Numbered from the stretch's first letter, positions 19,275 through 27,855 are shown. The stretch is DNA of 64,000 nucleotides from VRUE01 sp036266075 (GCA_036266075.1 DATANV010000015.1:1-64000); one strand, 5' to 3'. Notes: generated from the sequence alone by a model not told the origin. Made by a program: numbers and translations.

Positions 19275-19370
19275 GGTCGGTGGTCGCTCGCGGAGTCCCT
19301 GCAAACAAGCGAGCTTCCAACTAACACCGGCCCGCTCGCGAAGTTGCCGGTCGCACATACTCTGCGGTCG

Positions 19371-19838
19371 ATGGCGGACGCGTTGCCGAATGTCGAGCAC
19401 GAAAGCCTGATGGCCTTGGCGATCGAGCACGCCCGCGAGGCCGAGGCGCATGGCGACGTGCCGATCGGCGCCGTCGTTGCCCGCGGAGGCGAGCCGCTGG
19501 CCGTGGCCGGCAACGAGCGCGAGCTGCGCCGCGACCCCACCGCCCATGCCGAGATCCTCGCGATCCGCGCGGCGGCGGAGGCGCTGGGTGGCTGGCGCCT
19601 CCCCAACACGACCCTCTACGTGACGCTCGAGCCCTGCGCGATGTGCGCCGGCGCGATCGTCCTCGCCCGCATCCCCGCGGTCGTCTACGGCGCCCCCGAC
19701 CCAAAGGCCGGCGCCGCCGGCAGCGTCCTCGACGTTCTCGCCAACCCAGATCTCAACCACCGCCCCCGTGTGACCGGCGGGGTGCTCGAGGCGGAGTGCG
19801 TCGCGCTGCTGCGGGACTTCTTCGCCTCGCGCCGCTGA
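19371..19838 (+). CDS. tadA: tRNA-specific adenosine deaminase TadA
   Basis: Deaminates the wobble adenosine 34 of tRNA-Arg(ACG) to inosine. 155 residues with the zinc deaminase motifs TAHAEI (HAE) and EPCAMCAGAI (PCxxC). ATG at 19371 gives the standard family length. It sits 27 bp upstream of tRNA-Ser(GGA) and may be followed by it on the same transcript. Confidence 0.95.
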   Translation: MADALPNVEHESLMALAIEHAREAEAHGDVPIGAVVARGGEPLAVAGNERELRRDPTAHAEILAIRAAAEALGGWRLPNTTLYVTLEPCAMCAGAIVLARIPAVVYGAPDPKAGAAGSVLDVLANPDLNHRPRVTGGVLEAECVALLRDFFASRR

Positions 19839-19865
19839 GCCGAGCGAATACCCTGTGGCGAACCC

Positions 19866-19955
19866 GGAGAGGTGTCCGAGTGGCTTAAGGAGCGCGACTG
19901 GAAATCGCGTGGGCGGGGTTAACCCGCCTCGTGGGTTCGAATCCCACCCTCTCCG
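19866..19955 (+). tRNA. tRNA-Ser (GGA)
   Basis: 90-nt class II tRNA. Acceptor stem GGAGAGG (19866-19872) pairs with CCTCTCC (19948-19954), discriminator G. Anticodon loop CTGGAAA gives GGA. A long variable arm and the GGTTCGAAT T-loop are present. CCA is not encoded. Confidence 0.97.
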
Positions 19956-20015
19956 CTCAACCGCTCCGCTGTTCCTGGCCCTCGACGGGGCAGCAGAGAG
20001 CAGTGGAAGGTGTGG

Positions 20016-21956
20016 CTAGGCCGCTTCCGCAACGGCTCTCGGCTGCGCGACCGGAGCCGCGTCGAGCGGCAGCACGATCGTCTCCCCGGCGGGAGCGGTT
20101 GCTGGGCGGTGCCCGCGGAGCTGCTCGTGGTTGCAGACCACGTAGCACCACTCCATCAGCCGCATGCGCGAGGCGGAGTCGATCTCCTCGATCGTCGCCC
20201 CGACCAGCCAGCGCCCGTCGGCCTCGCGGCAGGAGCGCACCTCGACTTGAGCTGCGACCTCGTGTGACTCGCCGGTGGCGTCCTCCAACTGGAGCAGGAC
20301 CGCTGGCCGTGCGCCGATGCTTACCGGCGCGTCGAGCACAAGGCCGACCCCGACCGCGCTGGCGTCGACCAGCCGCCCGGCGACGTGGCCCTCGTCCGAG
20401 TAGCAGTCGACCGCTGCCTCGCCTTCGAAGCGGTAGACCTGGCGTCGCTGGCGGCGACGACCGACCGCAAAGAGGGTGCGCAGCACGCGCCGCAGCTCGA
20501 TCAGGCCAAGCAGCGGCACGACGATCGCCGCGACGCCGGGCAGGTCGGGCAGCGGGCCGATGCCGGCGAGGTCGAGCAGCCGCAACAGCGTGCCGCCCCC
20601 TAGCACCAGGGCCGCGAGCACGACGAGGTGCAGCTTGCGCATGGCGGCCAGGCCGCCGCCGTCGGTGCCCTGCTTCGGGGTCACCTTGAAACCCGTGTGC
20701 CCTGGCCGGAAGATGCAGCGCAGCGCGCGCGTGTAGATCTCCATCGTCAGCAGCTCGTAGTGGGCCGTCTCGCCGATCTTCATGTAGCCCCGCGCCAGGG
20801 CCGAGCCGGCCAGCAGATTGAGGGAGACGAAGGGAAGCCAGAGCGCCGCCAGGGCGACGACGCTGACCTTCATCGGCAGCTCGCCGGTCCACATCACCAA
20901 CCCCAGCGTCGCCAGCAGCAGCAGCCGCATCGGAGGCGCCAGGTAGGCGGCCAGGCTGACGAAGTAGGAGAGGCGCTGCAGCGGGCGCAGCTCGCGGGCG
21001 CGCAGCGGCGACTCCGGCAGGGTGAAGACGGCGAGGTTGCCGCGCGCCCAGCGGTCGCGCTGCAGCAGGTAGCCGTCGAGGTCATGCGGCGCCAGTCCCT
21101 GGACCAGCACCTCGTCGTGGTAGTGGCTGGTCCAGCCGTAGCGCTGCAGGCGGATCGTCGTGTGGAAGTCCTCGGCGATCGTCTCGGTGGCGACGCCGCC
21201 GATCTCGAGCAGCGCCTCACGGCGCAGGATCGCCGCCGACCCGCACCAGTAGGCCGCCCCGTGGCGGTCCTTGCCCGGGCAGACGACGCGGTAGAAGAGC
21301 GACTGCTCGTGGCGGCCGACGACGTAGTGCTGGACCGAGTCGTGGTTGAAGAAATCGTGCGGGCTCTGCACCAGGGCGACGCGCTCGTCGTCGAAGTAGC
21401 CGACCATCGCGTCGAGCGCGTCGGGCATCGGCACGTGGTCGGCGTCGAGCATCAGCACCAGCTCGCCCTCGGTCCGGGGCAGGGCGGCGTTGATGTTGCC
21501 GGCCTTGGCGTGCGAGTTGTCGGGCCGGATCAGGTAGCGGGCGCCGGCCACCTCGGCCAGCTCCTCCATCTCGGGCCGGCGGCCGTCGTCGAGCAGGTAG
21601 GTCGTGTGCGGGTAGGTAAGCGCCCGGCAGCCGGCCAGCGTGGCGGCGACGACCTCGATCGGCTCGTCGTAGGTGCAGACGTAGACGTCGACCGCGCGAC
21701 CGGAGGTGACCGGCGGCCGCTCGCAGCGCGAGCGGCTCCAGGAGTACCAAGCGAGCGTGCCGAGCGCCCAGAGCCCGTAGATCTCGGTGACGAGCAGCAT
21801 CGAGAAGGCGACCGGGCTGCTCCCTTCGCCGCTCCACCCGATCCGCCAGGTCAGGTAGGCGACTCCCCAGACCAGTGCCAGCAGCGCGAAAGCGCGCAGC
21901 AGGTGGGGATGGCGGTCGACGAAGCGCCCCAGGGCGGTCTGCTCGTTCTCGTGCAC
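20016..21956 (-). CDS. BcsA-like cellulose synthase catalytic subunit with PilZ domain
   Basis: Inner-membrane processive family 2 glycosyltransferase of 646 residues. Two N-terminal membrane helices (about 20-40 and 50-72) precede the GT-A core with LLDDGRRPEM (Asp123/124), DADH (171-174), AEDFHTT (262-268) and QRDRW (299-303), the D, DxD, ED and QxxRW elements of cellulose synthases. More membrane helices follow, then a PilZ domain from about residue 485 with RRQRRQVYR and DASAVGVGL, matching the c-di-GMP-binding RxxxR and D/NxSxxG pattern. No BcsB, BcsC or cellulase gene is nearby, so the polymer may differ from cellulose. The HD-GYP gene at 53112 is another c-di-GMP-linked protein in the window. 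GTG start. Confidence 0.9.
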   Translation of the reverse strand: MHENEQTALGRFVDRHPHLLRAFALLALVWGVAYLTWRIGWSGEGSSPVAFSMLLVTEIYGLWALGTLAWYSWSRSRCERPPVTSGRAVDVYVCTYDEPIEVVAATLAGCRALTYPHTTYLLDDGRRPEMEELAEVAGARYLIRPDNSHAKAGNINAALPRTEGELVLMLDADHVPMPDALDAMVGYFDDERVALVQSPHDFFNHDSVQHYVVGRHEQSLFYRVVCPGKDRHGAAYWCGSAAILRREALLEIGGVATETIAEDFHTTIRLQRYGWTSHYHDEVLVQGLAPHDLDGYLLQRDRWARGNLAVFTLPESPLRARELRPLQRLSYFVSLAAYLAPPMRLLLLATLGLVMWTGELPMKVSVVALAALWLPFVSLNLLAGSALARGYMKIGETAHYELLTMEIYTRALRCIFRPGHTGFKVTPKQGTDGGGLAAMRKLHLVVLAALVLGGGTLLRLLDLAGIGPLPDLPGVAAIVVPLLGLIELRRVLRTLFAVGRRRQRRQVYRFEGEAAVDCYSDEGHVAGRLVDASAVGVGLVLDAPVSIGARPAVLLQLEDATGESHEVAAQVEVRSCREADGRWLVGATIEEIDSASRMRLMEWCYVVCNHEQLRGHRPATAPAGETIVLPLDAAPVAQPRAVAEAA

Positions 21957-22052
21957 GCTGCTCCATCGGCCGCGCCCGCGCCATCCTTAAGCTGTGGACG
22001 CCTGTCGCCCCGCCGTCCATCCCTAGAATCCGCTCCCCGTACCGATGTCCCC

Positions 22053-22141
22053 GGAGGGGTGCCGGAGTGGTTGAACGGGGCGGTCTCGAAAACCGTTGGC
22101 CTTCGCAAGGGGGCTCGTGGGTTCGAATCCCACCCCCTCCG
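22053..22141 (+). tRNA. tRNA-Ser (CGA)
   Basis: Class II tRNA of 89 nt. Acceptor stem GGAGGGG (22053-22059) pairs with CCCCTCC (22134-22140), discriminator G. The anticodon loop CTCGAAA gives CGA. Long variable arm present. Confidence 0.97.
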
Positions 22142-22207
22142 TCTTCACCCGGGTTGAGTTCCTCTATCGGAACCCGTGGGCACCGCGCCCGAGAAGCAGG
22201 CACGGGT

Positions 22208-22257
22208 CGCGCATCCGACATTGACCACACCAGAGCGGGGTCAATGTCGGATGCGCG
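22208..22257. repeat. Perfect 19-bp palindromic stem-loop downstream of tRNA-Ser
   Basis: Arms 22208-22226 and 22239-22257 are perfectly complementary over 19 bp around a 12-nt loop. It lies 66 bp after tRNA-Ser(CGA). No T-run follows, so it is not a standard intrinsic terminator. The remaining DNA from 21957 to 22380 shows no other coding or RNA feature. Confidence 0.7.
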
Positions 22258-22380
22258 CTGGCACCGGCCAGAGTCAGTTGGGCGGCTCCTCGTGAATACC
22301 GTCCCATGATCCCCGCTTCTCCGTGCCGCCTGGCCGCGTGGCCTTGCAGGGGTCGGATGGCTGAGGTAGAAGCACACGGC

Positions 22381-23115
22381 ATGGAAAGAAAGCTCGATGT
22401 CGGCGGCACCCTTAGTCAGGTCTTCTCCACTTACGGCTCGCAGGCGGGTGTGCTCCTGCCGCTGGCCTTTGGGCTCTTCCTGGTCGTCGCAGTCGTCAAC
22501 GGGCTCCTAGCGGGCAACCTGGTCCTGGTCGCGGTGGTCATCCTGGTCGACGTCGTTGCGGCGACCCTCTACCAGGGGATGGTCGTCGGGCTGGTGAGCG
22601 ACGTCCAGGACGGGCGGCGCGACTCGACGGTCGGCGACCTCGTGCGCGCCACCAGCCCGGTGATTCTGCCGCTGATCGGCGCCGGCCTGCTGGCCGGCAT
22701 CGGCATCGGCATCGGCTTCATCCTCTTCGTCATCCCCGGCCTGATCCTGTTGACGATCTGGTCGGTGATCGCGCCGGCGATCGTCGTCGAGCGCCGCGGT
22801 GTGATCGAGGCCTTCAGCCGCTCGCGCGAACTGGTGCGGGACAACGGCTGGCAGGTCTTCGGCGTGATCTTCGTCGTCTTCGTGATCGCGGTCGTCGTGC
22901 AGACCGTGCTCGGGGCGATCGCGGCCGGCATCGACGACAGCGCGCTGCTGCGAATCGTCTTCAACGTGCTCGCCCAGACCGCAACGGCGCCGATCACCGC
23001 GCTCACCGCGGCGGTCATCTACTTCCGGCTCGTTGCCATCAAGGGCGAGGCGGCGCCGGCGCAGACCGAGCCGCCTGCACCGCCCCCGCCGCCCGCCGGC
23101 ACCGCTCCGGCCTAG
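22381..23115 (+). CDS. Multi-pass membrane protein, unknown function
   Basis: 244 residues from ATG 22381 (MERKLDVGGTLSQVF); an in-frame ATG at 22357 is an alternative with AGGGG upstream. Six or so hydrophobic segments are visible, with a conserved-looking loop VERRGVIEAFSRSRELVRDNGWQ split between helices, a pattern seen in actinobacterial proteins annotated only as membrane proteins. The tail is proline-rich (PPAPPPPPAG). Its stop overlaps the convergent sigma factor gene by 4 bp. Confidence 0.75.
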   Translation: MERKLDVGGTLSQVFSTYGSQAGVLLPLAFGLFLVVAVVNGLLAGNLVLVAVVILVDVVAATLYQGMVVGLVSDVQDGRRDSTVGDLVRATSPVILPLIGAGLLAGIGIGIGFILFVIPGLILLTIWSVIAPAIVVERRGVIEAFSRSRELVRDNGWQVFGVIFVVFVIAVVVQTVLGAIAAGIDDSALLRIVFNVLAQTATAPITALTAAVIYFRLVAIKGEAAPAQTEPPAPPPPPAGTAPA

Positions 23116-24374
23116 CTCGCACAGGCGGCGGCGCGGCGTCGCAGCAGCTCCCGCTCGCGGCGGTTGGCGGTCATCTCGGCGGCCATTTCGAACTCGCGGC
23201 GCGCCTCGGCGGCGCGGCCCAGCTTCTCGAGCAGGTCGCCGCGCACGCTCGGCAGCAGGTGATAGCTGCGCAGCGAGCCTTCATCGGCCAGTCGGTCGAC
23301 AAGCGCGAGACCCTCGCCGGGGCCGAAGGCCATCGCCACGGCAACGGCGCGGTTCAGCTCGACCACAGGCGATGGAGTCAGCTGGGCGAGGGCCTCGTAG
23401 AGCGCCGCAATTCGCTCCCAATCGGTCTCCTCGGCGGTCCGCGCCCGCGCGTGACAGGCGGCGATCGCCGCCTGCACGGTGTAGGGGCCGAAGGCACCGC
23501 GCGAGAGTCGTTCGGCGCGTCGCAGCGCCGCCAGGCCACGCCGCGCCAGCAGTGGGTCCCAGCGTGAGCGGTCCTGATCGAGCAGCAGGACCGGCTCCCC
23601 GTTCGGTCCGTTTCGGGCCGCCGCCCGCGAGGCCTGGATCTCCATCAGCGCGACCAAGCCGTGGACCTCGGCCTGCTTGGGCGTCAATCCGGCGAGGACG
23701 CGACCGAGGCGCAGCGCCTCCTCGCAGAGGTCCTGCCTCATCCAGCGCTCGCCGGCGGTCGCCGCGTAGCCCTCGTTGAAGACGAGGTATAGGACTTCGA
23801 GCACCGAGGGCAGGCGCTCGTCGAGCTCCTCGCCATGCGGGGGTGACAGCGGCACGCGGGCCTCTTTCAGGGTGCGCTTGGCGCGCACGATCCGCTGCGC
23901 CACGGTCGGCTCCGAGGCGAGGAGGGCGCGAGCGATCTCCTCGGTCGTCAGGCCGCCGAGCAGCCGCAGGGTCAGCGCCAGGCGTGCCTCGGTCGCCAGC
24001 ACCGGGTGGCAGCAGGCGAAGATCAGGCCGAGCAGGTCATCGCCCTCGCTTGCAGCGGTTGCCTCCTGCTCGGCCGAGCTGACGGCGATCCGCAGCCCGG
24101 CCTCGTGGACGAGCTGTTCGCGGCGGTCCTCGAAGCGCTTCCCGCGCCGCGCCAGGTCGATCGCCCGGTTCTTGGCGGCGGCCATGAGCCAGGCGCCCGG
24201 GTTGTCCGGTACGCCCGACTCGGGCCAGCTCTCCAGCGCCGCCACCAGCGCGTCCTGAGCGAGGTCTTCGGCCAGGCCGACGTCGCCCGTCAGGCGGGCC
24301 AAGCCGGCGATCAGCCGCGCCGACTCGATCCGCCAAACGGCCTCGATCGCGCCCTGCGCCGCGGCCTCGCTCAC
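23112..24374 (-). CDS. ECF42-type RNA polymerase sigma factor with C-terminal TPR-like extension
   Basis: Extracytoplasmic-function sigma factor of 420 residues, twice the usual ECF length. Region 2 (AEDLAQDALVAALESW, NPGAWLMAAAKNRAID) and region 4 (LGGLTTEEIARALLASEPT, VAQRIVRAKRTLKEA) occupy the first half. The second half is alpha-helical and repeat-like (YLVFNEGY, LNRAVAVAMAFGPGEGL, LRSYHLLPSVRGDLLEKLGR), the extension typical of the ECF42 group. The GTG start at 24374 overlaps the stop of the upstream DGPF gene (GTGA), fitting the known ECF42-DGPF pairing. No anti-sigma factor is present. Confidence 0.9.
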   Translation of the reverse strand: MSEAAAQGAIEAVWRIESARLIAGLARLTGDVGLAEDLAQDALVAALESWPESGVPDNPGAWLMAAAKNRAIDLARRGKRFEDRREQLVHEAGLRIAVSSAEQEATAASEGDDLLGLIFACCHPVLATEARLALTLRLLGGLTTEEIARALLASEPTVAQRIVRAKRTLKEARVPLSPPHGEELDERLPSVLEVLYLVFNEGYAATAGERWMRQDLCEEALRLGRVLAGLTPKQAEVHGLVALMEIQASRAAARNGPNGEPVLLLDQDRSRWDPLLARRGLAALRRAERLSRGAFGPYTVQAAIAACHARARTAEETDWERIAALYEALAQLTPSPVVELNRAVAVAMAFGPGEGLALVDRLADEGSLRSYHLLPSVRGDLLEKLGRAAEARREFEMAAEMTANRRERELLRRRAAACAS

Positions 24375-24778
24375 GTCTGCTCGGGCGGCCTCTCGGAGAG
24401 CTGGGCGGCGGCCTGCACGTCCTCCGGGAAGTCCTCCATCTCGAAGACGCGCCGCACCTCGATCACGTCGCCCTCGCCAGCCGGGCAGCGCGAGGCCCAC
24501 TCGACCGCCTCCTCCTTCGACTTCGCCTGGATCAGCCAGTAGCCGCCGACTACCTCCTTGGCCTCCGCGAATGGCCCATCGGTCACCGCGGGCGTGCTGC
24601 CGGAGAAGGTGACGCGGGCGCCGTCCACCGGCGGTCGCAGCCCGTCGAGCGAGAGCAGCACGCCGGCCTTGCTCAGCTCCTCGTTGTAGGCGGTCATCGC
24701 CGCCACGTCCTCGGCGCTGGGGTTCCAGCTCTCGGCATCGGGGCCGATTCCGGGGTACATCAGCATCATGAAACGCAT
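24371..24778 (-). CDS. DGPF/YCII-domain protein
   Basis: 135 residues, starting MRFMMLMYPG and carrying VTDGPFAEAKEVVGGYWLI, the DGPF signature of YCII-like proteins. Such proteins are regularly encoded beside ECF42 sigma factors; their biochemical role is not established. First gene of a two-gene operon with the sigma factor; its upstream 100 bp contains a GA-rich segment serving as ribosome-binding site (AGGAGAGACTG region on the minus strand). Confidence 0.9.
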   Translation of the reverse strand: MRFMMLMYPGIGPDAESWNPSAEDVAAMTAYNEELSKAGVLLSLDGLRPPVDGARVTFSGSTPAVTDGPFAEAKEVVGGYWLIQAKSKEEAVEWASRCPAGEGDVIEVRRVFEMEDFPEDVQAAAQLSERPPEQT

Positions 24779-24881
24779 CGTCAGTCTCTCCTTCGTCGTG
24801 GGTTGCCTCTACCCATGCGACGAACGAGGATCGCCGAAATCGACAGGTGGTGCAGATCGCTTTAGAGCCAACCCACGGCGC

Positions 24882-25619
24882 TCAGCGCCGGGGGCCGCTC
24901 TCGCATCCTTCTGAGCGTCCGCGGCCGGGCAGGCCGTCGCAGGCATCGTCGCCCTCGCCGCCGTAGAGCCGGTCCGGGCTGGGCCCCCCGTAGAGCAGAT
25001 CGTTGCCGCCTTCGCCGTGGCAACCGTCCTGGCCGGGGCCCATGCGACAGACGTCGTTGCCCGGCCCGCCCCAGCAGCCGTCGCTGCCGGCGCCGTGCTG
25101 GCAGTAGTCGTCGCCAGGTCCCCCGACGCAGTCGCTGTTCTGGTTGCCGGTGATGCAGATGTCGTCACCGCCGCCCCCAATGCAGCGATTGCGGCGGCTC
25201 TGTTCGGAGTAACAGATGTCCTTCTCGCCGTTGCCGACGAACTTGTCCGAGCCGGCACCCAGGTGGATCGTCAGCGGCATGGGCAGCTTGTCGAGCACCT
25301 CCACCATGTCTCCCCCGGCGCCCATGTCGACCTCGATCGCGCCGGCTCGCGAGAGGGAGCAGACGGCGAGGTTGCGGTGCCCGGCGAAGCGGCAGCCCTG
25401 GGGCTGCCGGTGGGCCATCCAGCCGTGGACGACCAAGTGATCTCCCTCGACGCTGAGCCTCAGGTGTGAGCCGCTGTCGGGGCCGTAGACGACGATCTCG
25501 TTCTCGCTCGATGCGACACTCCCGCCGATAGTGAGCAGCAGCGCGAGCGCAGCAAGCCAGGCCAACGTCCCTGCGGGGAGCAGCCGGTTGCACTCGAATC
25601 TGTCACGCCTTGCTCGCAT
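24882..25619 (-). CDS. Secreted RTX-like protein with regularly spaced cysteines
   Basis: 245 residues from ATG 25619, which has GGAGG three bases before GGT-ATG; an upstream in-frame start at 25661 is less likely. A hydrophobic export signal (LAWLAALALLLTIGGSVA) is followed by a globular region and then glycine/aspartate repeats. The repeats have an 18-residue period with the form G-D/N-D-x-C-x2-G-x4-D-x-C-x-G, for example GDDICITGNQNSDC, GDDYCQHGAGSDGC and GNDVCRMGPGQDGC. This looks like a calcium-binding beta-roll carrying two stacks of cysteines that could form disulfides outside the cell. Function unknown. Confidence 0.78.
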   Translation of the reverse strand: MRARRDRFECNRLLPAGTLAWLAALALLLTIGGSVASSENEIVVYGPDSGSHLRLSVEGDHLVVHGWMAHRQPQGCRFAGHRNLAVCSLSRAGAIEVDMGAGGDMVEVLDKLPMPLTIHLGAGSDKFVGNGEKDICYSEQSRRNRCIGGGGDDICITGNQNSDCVGGPGDDYCQHGAGSDGCWGGPGNDVCRMGPGQDGCHGEGGNDLLYGGPSPDRLYGGEGDDACDGLPGRGRSEGCESGPRR

Positions 25620-25808
25620 ACCCCTCCATCGGCGAGAAGCCGGGCACCCTCGAGCAGCCAACGAAGGGCCCTGGACAGGAAGTGGCGCAGCCTAAACCCT
25701 GAGCCCCCCGAAAAGATCACTGGCCCTGTCCAATGCCCCCAGAGTTAGTGCGTTTGAGTACATTTGTCGCGGTGTGAGGCGCGACGTCTTGGGGCCAGTG
25801 GTGCCTGC

Positions 25809-25901
25809 GGACGGCTGATCGACGTCGGCACGGGCTTGGTCGCCCAGTTGGATCTCGAGGCGGTCCTGCGCGAGGTCGCGGGGCGCGCGTCCCATCCGTA
25901 G
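25809..25901 (+). pseudogene. Possible remnant of a GAF-domain sensor gene
   Basis: In the frame ending at the TAG 25899-25901 the translation GRLIDVGTGLVAQLDLEAVL resembles the first helix of GAF domains in sensor kinases, where a phrase of the type LLDVGRALVAELDLEAVL is common. No start, no upstream kinase or PAS sequence and no continuation are present, so it would be a decayed fragment about 28 codons long. The stretch 25620-25932 holds nothing else recognisable. Confidence 0.35.
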
Positions 25902-25932
25902 AAGCCCACATGCTTCATCTAGAATCGCAGCG

Positions 25933-26655
25933 GTGCCAGGGGGACTCGAGAAGACCGTTGTGGCGCTGGCTGCGCTGCTGCTGACCATCGGCCTCGTTGC
26001 CTGCGGCGGTGGGGGCAACTCCGACTCGACGACCGACTCGAGCCCTTCCCCACAGCAACCCGCCGGCTCGCAGGCCAATTCGCCCGCGAGCGATCAAGAA
26101 CCGCCAGGCGGTGCTGGGAAGTCCGCCGAAGCCTCGAAGCCCAGCGGTGCCGACGGCGGCGAACCGTCGCACTCCAACGCTGAAAACTTCGTGCCCAAAC
26201 AGCACCACGACTCCGGCGGCGGCGCGGAACAGTTCCGTGTCAAGGGAGGCGACAACAGCATCCAGGAATTCGGTTCGGAGGCGGGCGGCTCCAAGCTCGA
26301 TGAAGCCGCCACCGCGCTGCACAACTTCCTCGACGCGCGGGCCGCGGGCAACTTGGCGGCTGCCTGTGCGTACCTATCGAAAAGCGTCGTCGAATCCTTC
26401 GAGCAACTCGTTACCCGGCCGCAGCAGTCGCATGGCATCGCCTGCGCAGGCGTTCTGCGAAAGATCCTCAATCCCAGCGCCAAACGGCTCTTCGAAGAAG
26501 AAGCCGAGCAGGCTGACGTCGGCTCGCTGCGGACCGAAGGCGAACAAGCATTCCTCATCTACCGGGGTATCGATGGCGCGGTTCTCGCGATGCCGATGGC
26601 GCGCGAGGACGGCGCCTGGAAGGTCGCCAGCCTCACTGGCACGCCGCTCTCCTAG
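25933..26655 (+). CDS. Lipoprotein, unknown function
   Basis: 240 residues from GTG 25933. A signal peptide ends in the lipobox LVAC (Cys near residue 24) followed by CGGGG, so the protein should be lipid-anchored outside the membrane. Residues 25-115 are a disordered Ser/Pro/Gly-rich linker; from about 120 a compact domain begins (LDEAATALHNFLDARAAGN, ACAYLSKSVVESFEQL, IACAGVLRKIL) reminiscent of small secreted domains in other actinobacterial lipoproteins. Lies 18 bp upstream of the LtrA gene. Confidence 0.75.
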   Translation: MPGGLEKTVVALAALLLTIGLVACGGGGNSDSTTDSSPSPQQPAGSQANSPASDQEPPGGAGKSAEASKPSGADGGEPSHSNAENFVPKQHHDSGGGAEQFRVKGGDNSIQEFGSEAGGSKLDEAATALHNFLDARAAGNLAAACAYLSKSVVESFEQLVTRPQQSHGIACAGVLRKILNPSAKRLFEEEAEQADVGSLRTEGEQAFLIYRGIDGAVLAMPMAREDGAWKVASLTGTPLS

Positions 26656-26673
26656 CGGCAGGTCCTCACGCCC

Positions 26674-27855
26674 GTGATGCGCGCACCGTCCTCGCTCGTG
26701 CGCCCGCGCGAAGTCGCGCGGGCCGTCACCCCGATCGAGCTGTTCTTCGACTTGGTCTACGTCTTCACGGTCAGCCAGCTGGCGCGCCACCTGTTCGACA
26801 ACGTCGATGCTCGTGGCATGGCCGAGACGGTCGTGCTGACGCTGGCCGTGATGTACGCATGGTTCATGACCGTGTGGACCTCGAACTGGCTCGACGTCGA
26901 GCGGCGACCGGTGCGGTTGCTGATGCTTGGCCTGATGTTCGCCAGCCTGCTGATGTCGACCTCGATCGGCGGGGCGTTCGGCGACCGGGCGGCACTGTTC
27001 ATCACCGGCTACCTCGCGATCCAGCTGGGGCGCACGGCGTTCGCGGTCGTCGCCTTTCGCGGTCACCGCCTGCATGGTCATTTCGTCAACGCCCTGGCGT
27101 GGGAGATTGCAACGGCGCCACTCTGGATCGCCGGCGCGGCCGCCGACGGCGACACTCGACTGCTGCTCTGGACTGCCGCCACGCTGATCAGCTACGGCGG
27201 TGTGATTGCCGGCCATCCCCTGCCTGCGCGCCGCAGTCCCGTTAGCTCCGATAGCCAGATCTACGCAGAGCACCTGCTCGAGCGCTTCCGGCTCTTCTTC
27301 CTGATTGCGCTGGGAGAGACGGTGCTTACGCTCGGCAACGCCTTCACCGACCATCCGGTCGCGGCCGACCGCCTGCTCGCGCTGGCCGTCGCTTTTACCG
27401 GCACGGTCGCGCTCTGGTGGTGCTATTTCCATCGCGCCGAGGAGATCGGCCGCAGCGCGGTCGCGGATGCTGCGGACGCTTCGCGGATCGTCGGCTTCGG
27501 CAACTACACCCTGATAGCGATGGTGGTCGGCATCGTCGCGATCGCGGTCGGCGACGAGCTGGCGATCGCCGACCCCGCCGGTGCAACCGCCGCGAGCAGC
27601 GCCGCGCTGATCTTCGGCGGTCCGGCGATATTTCTCCTCGCCCAGCTCGTTTACATGCGTCGTGCCGGGGGCGGCCTGCCGGGCTCGCGGATTCTCGCCT
27701 GCGGGGGCCTAGGGGTGCTGGCATTCGCCACCGCTCCGTTCGGCCTGCTCGCGGCCGTCGCCGCCGCGACGGCCGCGCTCGTCGCCGTAGCGGTCGCAGA
27801 TACCCGCCGCGATTCGGCCGAGGCGCGAGCGGCGCAAGCCGACGCCCGGACTTGA
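26674..27855 (+). CDS. Low-temperature-requirement A (LtrA) family membrane protein
   Basis: 393-residue polytopic membrane protein. The family signature VTPIELFFDLVYVFTVSQL is near residues 18-36, followed by about ten to twelve hydrophobic helices including LFFLIALGETVLTLGNAF. LtrA proteins were named from Listeria; the transported or sensed ligand is unknown. The final six codons and the stop overlap the antisense tRNA-Thr gene by 19 bp. Confidence 0.9.
   Translation: MMRAPSSLVRPREVARAVTPIELFFDLVYVFTVSQLARHLFDNVDARGMAETVVLTLAVMYAWFMTVWTSNWLDVERRPVRLLMLGLMFASLLMSTSIGGAFGDRAALFITGYLAIQLGRTAFAVVAFRGHRLHGHFVNALAWEIATAPLWIAGAAADGDTRLLLWTAATLISYGGVIAGHPLPARRSPVSSDSQIYAEHLLERFRLFFLIALGETVLTLGNAFTDHPVAADRLLALAVAFTGTVALWWCYFHRAEEIGRSAVADAADASRIVGFGNYTLIAMVVGIVAIAVGDELAIADPAGATAASSAALIFGGPAIFLLAQLVYMRRAGGGLPGSRILACGGLGVLAFATAPFGLLAAVAAATAALVAVAVADTRRDSAEARAAQADART

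Noticed and set aside
21217..22377. Long minus-strand ORF across tRNA-Ser(CGA) and the palindrome
   Set aside because: Reads through a tRNA gene antisense and then overlaps the BcsA-like gene out of frame.
25692..26078. Minus-strand ORF opposite the lipoprotein start
   Set aside because: No motif, no ribosome-binding site, and mostly antisense to the lipoprotein signal and linker region.
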